The notes beneath the pieces are model-generated. The model saw only the letters and a program-made list of their open reading frames with translations, ran no database searches and had not been told where the DNA came from. Below are positions 52,278 through 58,973 of a stretch of DNA of 64,000 nucleotides, piece by piece; positions within the stretch are counted from its first letter, which is position 1, and each line of letters begins with the position of its first letter. This stretch comes from Solirubrobacter soli DSM 22325. Its GTDB lineage: Bacteria > Actinomycetota > Thermoleophilia > Solirubrobacterales > Solirubrobacteraceae. The DNA is taken from NCBI RefSeq assembly GCF_000423665.1, contig NZ_AUIK01000026.1, positions 1-64,000 on the forward strand, written 5' to 3'. The position numbers and the translations under genes were made by a program.

Positions 52278-53420
52278 TCAACGCTTCGTTACATCGACCT
52301 CGAACGTCATGCCCGCCGTCTTCAGGCGTTCGATCAGCGGGGCGCCCAGCGCGGTCGCCGGCGTGAGGATGCCGGTGTAGGGCGGGAGCTTCGGGCGCTC
52401 GAGCACGAGCGCGAGCGCGCTCTCGCCCATCATCACCGCGGTCGCCGCGTAGCCGGGGTCGCCCTTGGCCGCCACGGTCGCCTTGTGGTTGCCGCTGTGG
52501 ATCTCCATGCGGAAGAAGCCGGACTTGCGCGACTCCTCGCTCGGACCCTCCCCCGGGTCGGGCAGGACCTTGTCGAGGAGCTTGCGGGTGGGCTTGAACG
52601 CGAGGCCGCCGGCGAGCGCGCCGAGGCCGGCGGTGAAGCCGAGCGCGGTGACCGGGTCCTTGTAGCGCTGGACCTCCCTGTAGGAGAAGCGCGAGCCGTA
52701 GTCGAGGATCGAGTGGCTGCGGCGGACGATCCGCGTGTTGTAGGTCGCCATCACGAACGGGCCGATCCAGCCGAGCTGCTTGTGGCGCGACACCTTCGTG
52801 ACGTCCCGGGCGGGTGGGCCGTCGCCGCCGAGCAGGTAGGGGTCGAAGACGAGCTTGCGCTTGGAGTGGTCGGCCGTGATGTCGTCGATCTGGCCCTTCA
52901 TCGACGCGAGCGTGCCGCCGCTCGGGCCGCCCTTCATCGCCGCCACCACGAGCGTCGTCGGACCGAGCTGCCCCGTCTCGCGGTGCAGCAGGAGGGTCCC
53001 GAGGTCGGACGGGATCGAGTCGAAGCCCGTGCTGTGCACGATCCGCACGTTGTTCGCCCGTGCTCGGTCATGGCGGGTGAGGCTGTCGTGGACGAACAGG
53101 ATCTCGCCCGTGAGGTCCACGTAGTCCGTGCGGTTGGCGATGCACGCGTCGACGAGCTTCAGGCCGTCCTGCCGGTAGGGCCCGACCGTGGTCGCGACTA
53201 CCTTCGCCTGTTTGCACATGGCGTCGAGCGAGGCGGGATCCCGGCTGTCGGCGACGATGAGCTCGAAGTCTTTTCCGAGCTCCTGCCTGACGCGTTCGAG
53301 CTTGTCGCGCGAGCGTCCGGCCAGCGCGATCTTGAGTTCCCGCGGCGCGTGACCCGCGAGGTAGCCGGCGACGAGACGCCCCACGAACCCCGTGGCCCCG
53401 AAGACCACGATGTCGTTCAC
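52278..53420 (-). CDS. Saccharopine-dehydrogenase-like (trans-acting enoyl reductase type) protein
   Basis: This protein has 380 residues from a GTG at 53420. The Rossmann motif is at the N-terminus (IVVFGATGFVGRLVAGYLAG), then LAGRSRDKLERV, VATTVGPYRQDG and DYVDLTGE, as in the saccharopine dehydrogenase fold used by mycobacterial trans-acting enoyl reductases. Hydrophobic stretches near 275-300 fit membrane association. The reading frame continues upstream for 27 codons, but that part is one copy of a 71-bp tandem repeat, so the inner GTG is preferred. It is divergent from mftF. Substrate may be a lipid precursor; uncertain. Confidence 0.82.
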   Translation of the reverse strand: MNDIVVFGATGFVGRLVAGYLAGHAPRELKIALAGRSRDKLERVRQELGKDFELIVADSRDPASLDAMCKQAKVVATTVGPYRQDGLKLVDACIANRTDYVDLTGEILFVHDSLTRHDRARANNVRIVHSTGFDSIPSDLGTLLLHRETGQLGPTTLVVAAMKGGPSGGTLASMKGQIDDITADHSKRKLVFDPYLLGGDGPPARDVTKVSRHKQLGWIGPFVMATYNTRIVRRSHSILDYGSRFSYREVQRYKDPVTALGFTAGLGALAGGLAFKPTRKLLDKVLPDPGEGPSEESRKSGFFRMEIHSGNHKATVAAKGDPGYAATAVMMGESALALVLERPKLPPYTGILTPATALGAPLIERLKTAGMTFEVDVTKR

Positions 53421-53613
53421 GAGCCCGGCCCCCGGCCGCAGGATTCGGGCATCCCGGTTCTGCCGCGAGTCTTCACGAGCCCGGCCCCCGGATTCGGCCA
53501 CCCTGGCCGCGGGTTTCGGGCATCCCGGTTCTGCCGCGGGTGTTCACGAGCCCGGCCCCCGGATTCGGCCACCCTGGCCGCGGGTTTCGGGCATCCCGGT
53601 TCTGCCGCGAGTG
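53416..53613. repeat. 71-bp tandem repeat, two full copies plus a shorter one, carrying a start codon
   Basis: Copies at 53472-53542 and 53543-53613 are nearly identical. A 56-bp copy at 53416-53471 lacks about 15 bp. Each begins ttcacgagcccggcccccgg and ends tctgccgc(g/a)(g/a)gt. On the minus strand each copy ends in ctcGTGAA, and the copy nearest the gene gives the actual GTG start of the reductase. The other ends 32 bp before the mftF ATG, so it fills the divergent promoter region. Confidence 0.85.
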
Positions 53614-53645
53614 TTCACAGGTGGGACGCTAGCGTCTCGGCGGGC

Positions 53646-55361
53646 ATGACCACGCTGGTCTTCGATCCGTCGGCCCGAACGCTGGAAGGCGGGCGCGTGT
53701 TGATCGGCGGCCGCCCGACCCGCCTGCTGCGGTTGACCGCGGCGGGCGCGGAGCTGGTCGCCGGGTGGCGAGCGGGCGCGCCGGTGGGCACGAGCGCCGG
53801 CGCCCGCGCCCTCGCGGAGCGCCTTGTCTCGGCCGAGCTCGCCCACCCCCGCTTTGCCGCCGGCGACGTCTCCCCGCGCGACGTCGCGATCGTGATCCCG
53901 GTCCGCGACCGCCCGGACGAGCTGGCCGCGTGCCTGGAGCGAGTCGGCCCCTGCCGCGAGATCGTGATCGTCGACGACGCCTCGCGGGCGCCGATCGCCA
54001 CCCCCGCCCGCGCGGCCTCTCCGGCGCCCGCCCCACCCCGCGCGGCCTCGCCGGCGCCCGCCCCACTCCGCGCGGCCCCGCCGGCACCCGCCCCACCCCG
54101 CGCGGCCCCGCCGGCGCCCGCCCCGCCCCGCGCGGCCTCGCCGGCGCCCGCCCCACCCCGCGCCGCCCCGCCGGCACCCGCCCCACTCCGCGCGGCCCCG
54201 CCGGCACCCGCTCCGGCGCCGCCCACCCCGCCCCGCGCGGCCTCCGTGCGCGTCATCCGCCGCGATGTCAGCGGCGGGCCGGCGGCGGCCCGCAACGACG
54301 GCGTCGCGGCAACGGACGCGCCGTTCGTCGCGTTCCTGGACTCGGACACGCTCCCCACGGCGGGATGGCTCGAGCCGCTGCTCGCGCACTTCGCCGACCC
54401 GCGGGTGGGCGCGGTCGCGCCGCGCGTGCGCGTTCCGGCAGGCCGGTCGGCGCTCGCGCGCTACGAGGCCGTCCGCTCGCCGCTCGACCTCGGCCCCGAC
54501 CCGGGGATCGTCGGCCCGGGCCGCCGCGTCGGCTACGTGCCCGCCGCCGCGCTCGTCGTCCGCCGCGACGCCCTCGCCGGCGCCGCCCCCGCGGCCCCGA
54601 CCTCGCCGCGCGCCGGCTCGCCGCCCGCGCCCTCGCCGCCCGCCGCCGTCACCTCGTCGCCCGCCGCCGTCACCTCGTCGCCCGCCGCCGTCACCTCGTC
54701 GCCCGCCGCCGCGCCCTCGTCGCCCGCCGCCGCGGCCTTGGCGGCCCCCTTCGACCCCTCGTTGCGGTTCGGGGAGGACGTCGACCTCGTGTGGCGCCTT
54801 GCCGCGGCCGGGTGGACCGTCCGGTACGAGCCCGCGAGCGTCGTCGAGCACCCCCACCGGGCGACGCTCCGCGCTTGGCTGCGCCAGCGCGCGGCGTACG
54901 GCTCGTCGGCCGGGCCGCTCGCACGGCGGCATCCCGGGAAGATGCGGCACGTCGTCGTCGGACGCGACGCGCTGCTCCCGTGGGCGCTCGCCCTCGCCGG
55001 CCGCCCGCGCCTCGCGCTTCTCGCCGCGCTACCGCACGACGTGTTGCGCCGCTCGTCGCCGGCCGCGCTCGCCCTCGAGGCGCGGGCGCGGACGGCGCGG
55101 CAGATCGCCGACGCCGCCTGGCGCGCACACGCGCCCGCACTGGCCACGACCGGACGCGGGCGGCGGTTCCTCGCCGGAGCGCTGCTCGCCGGTTCCGCCA
55201 CCGATTACGCGACACGGCGTCCCGCGCTGGACCCCGCGCGCTTCACCGCGCTGCGTGTCGCAGACGACCTCGCCTACACCGCGGGCGTCTGGGCGGGATG
55301 CCTGCGCGCTCGCACGCTCGCGCCGCTCATCCCAGAAGTGCGGCGTCGAGGAACGCGGTGA
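53646..55361 (+). CDS. mftF: Mycofactocin glycosyltransferase MftF with two repeat insertions
   Basis: This protein has 571 residues. The N-terminus has the PqqD-like MftF start (GRPTRLLRLTAAGAELVAGW). A GT2 fold follows with PRDVAIVIPVRDRPDELAAC, VIVDDAS, GGPAAARNDGVAATD and FLDSDTLPTAGWLEPLLAHF, then RFGEDVDLVWRLAAAGW. The C-terminus DDLAYTAGVWAGCLRARTLA matches known MftF proteins. MftF adds glucose units to the cofactor mycofactocin. Two in-frame low-complexity insertions split the fold: about residues 122-200 after the VDDAS strand, and about 320-360 before the acidic motif. Both are Pro/Ala/Ser-rich. No other mft gene is in the window. Its end overlaps the convergent gene by 35 bp. Confidence 0.88.
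   Translation: MTTLVFDPSARTLEGGRVLIGGRPTRLLRLTAAGAELVAGWRAGAPVGTSAGARALAERLVSAELAHPRFAAGDVSPRDVAIVIPVRDRPDELAACLERVGPCREIVIVDDASRAPIATPARAASPAPAPPRAASPAPAPLRAAPPAPAPPRAAPPAPAPPRAASPAPAPPRAAPPAPAPLRAAPPAPAPAPPTPPRAASVRVIRRDVSGGPAAARNDGVAATDAPFVAFLDSDTLPTAGWLEPLLAHFADPRVGAVAPRVRVPAGRSALARYEAVRSPLDLGPDPGIVGPGRRVGYVPAAALVVRRDALAGAAPAAPTSPRAGSPPAPSPPAAVTSSPAAVTSSPAAVTSSPAAAPSSPAAAALAAPFDPSLRFGEDVDLVWRLAAAGWTVRYEPASVVEHPHRATLRAWLRQRAAYGSSAGPLARRHPGKMRHVVVGRDALLPWALALAGRPRLALLAALPHDVLRRSSPAALALEARARTARQIADAAWRAHAPALATTGRGRRFLAGALLAGSATDYATRRPALDPARFTALRVADDLAYTAGVWAGCLRARTLAPLIPEVRRRGTR
54011..54220 (+). repeat. 30-bp coding minisatellite inside mftF
   Basis: About seven head-to-tail units of 30 bp, beginning cgcggcc(t/c)c and ending ccac(c/t)ccg. 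They encode APPRAASPAP-type decapeptides. The array lies between two core beta strands of the glycosyltransferase where MftF proteins normally have a short loop. Units differ at a few third positions. Confidence 0.85.
54642..54725 (+). repeat. 21-bp coding minisatellite inside mftF
   Basis: Four units of gccgccgtcacctcgtcgcc-c, the last slightly changed, encode AAVTSSP heptapeptides. They lie between the VVRRDAL strand and the conserved FGEDVDLVWRL motif, in a different loop from the 30-bp array. Confidence 0.85.
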
Positions 55362-56376
55362 CGCGGCGCTCGTACTCGTCCGCGACCTCGCGGATCGCGG
55401 CCGTGTGGCCGACCTTCGGCAGATACCAGACGTCGACGGGAGCGTCGCCCGCCGCGCGGTCATAGACGCGGCCCGCGTCCCGTTCCTGCGGGCCGGCGGC
55501 GACGAGCAGCGTCGGCGCGGTGATGTGCGGCACCACGTCCTCCAGGGTCGGGCCGGGCCTCGTACCCGACGTCAGGCGCACCGCCGCGAACTCGGCCGCG
55601 AAGAACGGCGTGATCGCGTCGACGCCGTAGACGCGGCGCACGTCCGCGAAGGAGGACGCGACGGTGCCGTCGGCCACGACGGCGCGCAGGCCGCCGCTCG
55701 TCCCCGCGACCTGGACGAGCACGTCCGCGCCGGTCGAGAGGCCGAGCCCGCCCACCCGGGACATGTCGACGCCGGGCTGCCGCCGCAGGAACGCGAGCGC
55801 GCCCTCCACGTCGCGCGACCAGCCCCAGCCCCACGCGTTCTGCCGGCCCTCGCTGCGGCCGCGACCGCGCGCGTCCCACAGGAGCACGCCGTAGCCGTGG
55901 CGGGCGAGCATCGAGGCGTGCGCGACCGACCCGCGCCGGTCGGACCCGCCGCCGTGCGCCACCAGCACCGTCGCGCCGTTGCGCGACGGCCTGTACCACC
56001 CGGAGATCCGCACGCCGTCGGCCGCCCGGAACGAGACGTCGCGATACGCGGCGCTGGGCGGCGAGCCGACATCCGAGCGCCACTTCTGCGTCTCGGTGAT
56101 CCCGATGCTCAGGGGCAGCACGACGTAGAAGAGCCCGAGCAGGAGCGCCGGCACGGCCACGGCCCGGCTGCGCCACGACCCGCTCCCGCGCGCGTGCCAG
56201 GGGATCCATGCCGCCAGCCCGAGGAGGGACAGACCGACCAGCGCGGTCGGGACGCCGAGGACGACTCCGCCGTACGCCGTGTGCAGCACGCCGTAGACGG
56301 TCAACGCTATCGCGGCGAGCAGCGCGAGCCCGGCGCGCACCCCAGGGCGCAAGAGTTTCACCACGGTCGTCGTCAT
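55327..56376 (-). CDS. Membrane-anchored alpha/beta hydrolase
   Basis: This protein has 349 residues. Three hydrophobic helices (residues 10-100) precede a hydrolase domain (about 115-345) with VLVAHGGGSDRRGS (oxyanion region), LLWDARGRGRSEGR, the nucleophile elbow GGLGLSTGAD near residue 216, TLLVAAG and the catalytic His in LPKVGHTAAIREV. It resembles the hydrolase_4/dienelactone-like group of peptidases or esterases. The active site probably faces outside or the membrane surface. Its 3' end lies over the end of mftF (35 bp). Substrate unknown. Confidence 0.85.
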   Translation of the reverse strand: MTTTVVKLLRPGVRAGLALLAAIALTVYGVLHTAYGGVVLGVPTALVGLSLLGLAAWIPWHARGSGSWRSRAVAVPALLLGLFYVVLPLSIGITETQKWRSDVGSPPSAAYRDVSFRAADGVRISGWYRPSRNGATVLVAHGGGSDRRGSVAHASMLARHGYGVLLWDARGRGRSEGRQNAWGWGWSRDVEGALAFLRRQPGVDMSRVGGLGLSTGADVLVQVAGTSGGLRAVVADGTVASSFADVRRVYGVDAITPFFAAEFAAVRLTSGTRPGPTLEDVVPHITAPTLLVAAGPQERDAGRVYDRAAGDAPVDVWYLPKVGHTAAIREVADEYERRVTAFLDAALLG

Positions 56377-56521
56377 GCAGATACGGTCTCGTCAGCTCCG
56401 CCGCGCGTCGATGCGGCCTGCCCGCCTCAGACCGGTCGCATTCGCGAAGTACCCTAAACTCGACCGTGTATAGAGGTTGGGTCCCGCCGCCTCGCCCCCG
56501 CCCTAGAGGAGACCGCCACAC

Positions 56522-57184
56522 ATGGCACTGTCAATTGGCTCCGTTGCTCCCGATTTCGAAGCCGATACCACGGAAGGCCGCATCTCCTTCCACGACTGGA
56601 TCGGCGACTCGTGGACCGTGCTGTTCTCACACCCGCGTGACTTCACCCCGATCTGCACGACCGAGCTCGGCTACCTGGCCAAGATCAAGCCGGAGTTCGA
56701 CGCCCGCGGCGTGAAGATCATCGGCCTGTCGGTCGATCCGGTGTCCAACCACGAGAAGTGGTCGGACGACATCGAGGAGACGCAGGGCTTCCGCCCCAAC
56801 TACCCGATGATCGGCGATCACGACTTCAACGTGTCCAAGCTCTACGGGATGCTGCCCGCCGACGTCGAGGGTGACCCGACGGCCCGCACGCCCGCGAACA
56901 ACGCCACCGTCCGCAACGTGTTCGTGATCGGCCCGGACAAGACGGTCAAGCTGATCCTCGTCTACCCGATGACGACCGGCCGCAACTTCGACGAGATCCT
57001 GCGCGTCGTGGACAGCCTGCAGCTGACCGCCAAGCACAAGGTCGCCACGCCGGCCCAGTGGCAGCAGGGCGATGACGTCGTCATCGCCGGCTCGGTCTCC
57101 AACGACGAGGCCAAGGAGACGTACCCGGACGGGTGGAAGGAGCCGCGCCCGTACATCCGGATCGTCCCGCAGCCGCAGGGCTAG
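56522..57184 (+). CDS. 1-Cys peroxiredoxin (PRDX6 type)
   Basis: This protein has 220 residues. The peroxidatic cysteine is in HPRDFTPICTTELGYL (near residue 45). VDPVSNHEKW and the long C-terminal region YPMTTGRNFDEILRVVDSLQ are typical of the Prx6 subfamily, which has no resolving cysteine. It reduces hydrogen peroxide and organic hydroperoxides in the cytoplasm. AGGAG lies ten bases before the ATG. TATAGA at 56469-56474 may be the -10 box, giving a leader of about 45 bases. A YkgJ-type gene follows. Confidence 0.94.
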   Translation: MALSIGSVAPDFEADTTEGRISFHDWIGDSWTVLFSHPRDFTPICTTELGYLAKIKPEFDARGVKIIGLSVDPVSNHEKWSDDIEETQGFRPNYPMIGDHDFNVSKLYGMLPADVEGDPTARTPANNATVRNVFVIGPDKTVKLILVYPMTTGRNFDEILRVVDSLQLTAKHKVATPAQWQQGDDVVIAGSVSNDEAKETYPDGWKEPRPYIRIVPQPQG

Positions 57185-57216
57185 CTTGTAAACGCGCCCC
57201 TCAGTAGGGTCGGGCC

Positions 57217-57846
57217 ATGGAGCCCGACCCGCTGCGGGAGCTGGAGAGGCAGGTCGAACGAGGGCATGTGTTCAATCACGCCCTGCTGGCCGAGCACGCC
57301 AACCGTGCCGGCGAGAACGAGGCGATCATCCGCGGCCTCGTCGAGCTGTTGATCGAACGTGGGGTCGTCGAGCCGTCCGAGCTCGTCGCCGCGGTCAACG
57401 CGGTCCGTCCGGAGACAAAGACCGACGTCGACGTCGCGATCCGCGTCGACGACGCCGACGACCCGACCGACGGCCCGCCGGTGGACTGCTCCGCGCGGCT
57501 GCACATCTGCAAGGCGGTCTGCTGCCGGCTGCGCTTCCCGCTGAGCATCGACGAGGTCGAGTCCGGCGGGCCGATCAAGTGGGACCTCGGGCGCCCGTAC
57601 TTCAACCGGCACGGCCCGGACGGCTACTGCCACCAGTCCGAGCCCGAGACCCACGCCTGCCTGATCTACGAGGACCGCCCGCCGCCGTGTCACCAGTACA
57701 GCTGCGTGGGCGACGACCGCATCTGGAAGGACTTCGACGCGATGGAGCTCAATCAGGACTTCATCGACGAGCGCCTCGGCACCGGGCCGGGGCCGATCGA
57801 CCTCTTCATGACCGCGGTGGAAGCGGACAGTCGACCGGCAGCTTGA
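57217..57846 (+). CDS. YkgJ-family cysteine-cluster protein
   Basis: This protein has 209 residues. An N-terminal helical part (residues 1-75) is followed by a cysteine cluster: VDCSARLHICKAVCCRLRFP, then DGYCHQSEPETHACLIYEDR and CHQYSC. The CxxxCC core matches the YkgJ/zinc- or iron-chelating family, which is thought to hold metal or a cluster. It starts 32 bp after the peroxiredoxin and probably shares its transcript, which fits a redox or metal role. No enzyme activity is established. Confidence 0.85.
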   Translation: MEPDPLRELERQVERGHVFNHALLAEHANRAGENEAIIRGLVELLIERGVVEPSELVAAVNAVRPETKTDVDVAIRVDDADDPTDGPPVDCSARLHICKAVCCRLRFPLSIDEVESGGPIKWDLGRPYFNRHGPDGYCHQSEPETHACLIYEDRPPPCHQYSCVGDDRIWKDFDAMELNQDFIDERLGTGPGPIDLFMTAVEADSRPAA

Positions 57847-58435
57847 GCGTCCGCGCGGCGGTCTTGACCGTCGCGCGGGTGTAGATGAAGCCGTCGACCT
57901 CAGAGCATTCATCCGGGCGCGACAGCGTCACCCGGACGGGACGACCGTTCAACCGCCCATGCCCGACCGGCTTCGCACCGTTCCACCCGCTCCAGGTCAA
58001 CGAGCCCAGGCGCAGCCGCGGCCCGTCGCAGCGCAGGGTGAGCCCCGCCGGCGCCGTCGCGCCCCGCTTGCACGCCACCACGGCGAGGATCCGCCGCTGC
58101 GTCGGCAGCGACACCGTCACCGTGCGGAGGCACGGCCCGGGCTCGGTCCATGACGCGGTGACCGTGAACGGCGAGCGGGCGAGCGAGAGGCTGAACGGTT
58201 GCGTCACCCCGCGCGCGTACTCGAAGTGCGCGTTCCAGCCCCGCCCGTTCGCGTCCTTGATGCCGATGTCCGAACCGGCCGAGTCGACCACCGGCCCATC
58301 GCCCGACAGCGTGGCCGCGTACGCCTTGCCGGTGATCGCGACGGCTGGAAGCCCGGTCAGCGACAGCGAGGCGGGCGAATCGGCCGCGCACGCGGGGGGC
58401 GCCATGAAGGCTGCGGCGGCGAGCAGCGCGAGCAT
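57806..58435 (-). CDS. Secreted protein of unknown function
   Basis: This protein has 209 residues with a signal peptide (residues 1-18, MLALLAAAAFMAPPACAADS). The mature part is beta-rich and has about five cysteines (GPCLRTV, ACKRG, LRCDG, DECSEV, DCPLPP), so disulfides are likely. I do not recognise the family; it looks like an Ig-like or jelly-roll fold. AGGAG directly abuts the ATG, an odd spacing. A GGGGTGA/TCACCCC palindrome lies 22-41 bases upstream. Its 3' end lies over the YkgJ gene by 41 bp. Confidence 0.68.
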   Translation of the reverse strand: MLALLAAAAFMAPPACAADSPASLSLTGLPAVAITGKAYAATLSGDGPVVDSAGSDIGIKDANGRGWNAHFEYARGVTQPFSLSLARSPFTVTASWTEPGPCLRTVTVSLPTQRRILAVVACKRGATAPAGLTLRCDGPRLRLGSLTWSGWNGAKPVGHGRLNGRPVRVTLSRPDECSEVDGFIYTRATVKTAARTLKLPVDCPLPPRS

Positions 58436-58456
58436 CTCCTTGCAACGGTACCGGCA

Positions 58457-58619
58457 GGGGTGATCCGGTTCACCCCTCTAGGCGATAGGAGATGTATCTG
58501 GCGCAGGCCAATATGCCTCTTACAGACACACAAGGCCCCCGGGCAGTCCCTTCCTCTCCTCCCCGACACTCGCCGGCCTCGATTCTCCCCGGCCGTCGCG
58601 CCTGACCAGCGCGGCGGCC
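58457..58619. repeat. Structured unit 1 of a tandem pair downstream of gdh
   Basis: The unit is bounded by a GGGGTGA/TCACCCC hairpin (58457-58476) followed by gcgatagg, and by an 11-bp hairpin with loop ctgacca (58591-58619, one mismatch). It belongs to the 538-bp non-coding gap 58436-58973. The open frame crossing it is not gene-like. Confidence 0.6.
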
Positions 58620-58631
58620 GTTCCTCTTTAA

Positions 58632-58804
58632 GGGGTGATCTGTTTCACCCCCGAGAGCGATAGGTACTTGCGCGCGCACGCGGAAAGCTGCCGCCGTGGA
58701 GGTTGACCACCTCTCCGCAACCCCGGACCACGCGTTCTTCCCCCACACCGAACCCGTGGACCGAACCCGGTGCCGGGTCGCCGCGCCTGACCAGCGCGGC
58801 GACC
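58632..58804. repeat. Structured unit 2 of a tandem pair downstream of gdh
   Basis: This unit has the same plan as unit 1. GGGGTGA/TCACCCC (58632-58651) is followed by gcgatagg, then a variable centre, then a perfect 11-bp stem ggtcgccgcgc/gcgcggcgacc with loop ctgacca (58776-58804). The first hairpins are 175 bp apart and the second ones 185 bp. A stem-like gtggaggttgaccacctc lies inside the centre. Confidence 0.6.
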
Positions 58805-58819
58805 CACCCACCTGAGGCC

Positions 58820-58970
58820 CGGCGAAGCATTCCGGTGCGCCCGCGGCGGCACATCCGCAGCGTCTCGCACCACCCCCGCTGCTCACGGCCCAGAGGGCCG
58901 CATCGCGAGCGCGGCCGGTCCGAGCCACTGGCGGCTGCACCAACGCGGTCGGACCGACCATGCTTCGCCG
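58820..58970 (-). mobile_element. Dispersed element copy B (MITE-like, 151 bp, 11-bp inverted ends)
   Basis: CGGCGAAGCAT (58820-58830) and ATGCTTCGCCG (58960-58970) are perfect terminal inverted repeats. The interior matches copy A at 28571-28719 in the opposite strand. It begins three bases after the gdh stop, reading in the direction of gdh. No transposase frame is present and I see no clear target-site duplication. Confidence 0.7.
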
Positions 58971-58973
58971 AAC

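Noticed and set aside
53416..53613. CRISPR-like array
   Set aside because: The 71-bp copies are directly abutting with no spacers, and there are no cas genes in the window.
51501..53645. Upstream extension of mftF in the same frame
   Set aside because: The region is antisense to the phosphatase-nucleotidase and reductase genes and to the 71-bp repeats. The family start is the ATG at 53646.
53646..55361. Complete mycofactocin gene cluster
   Set aside because: Only mftF is recognised. The flanking genes are a reductase and a hydrolase, and no MftA, B, C, D or E motif is present.
58470..58961. 163-residue minus-strand frame across the structured units and element B
   Set aside because: It passes through hairpins and a repeat whose other copy is frame-shifted relative to it, so the similarity is at DNA level.
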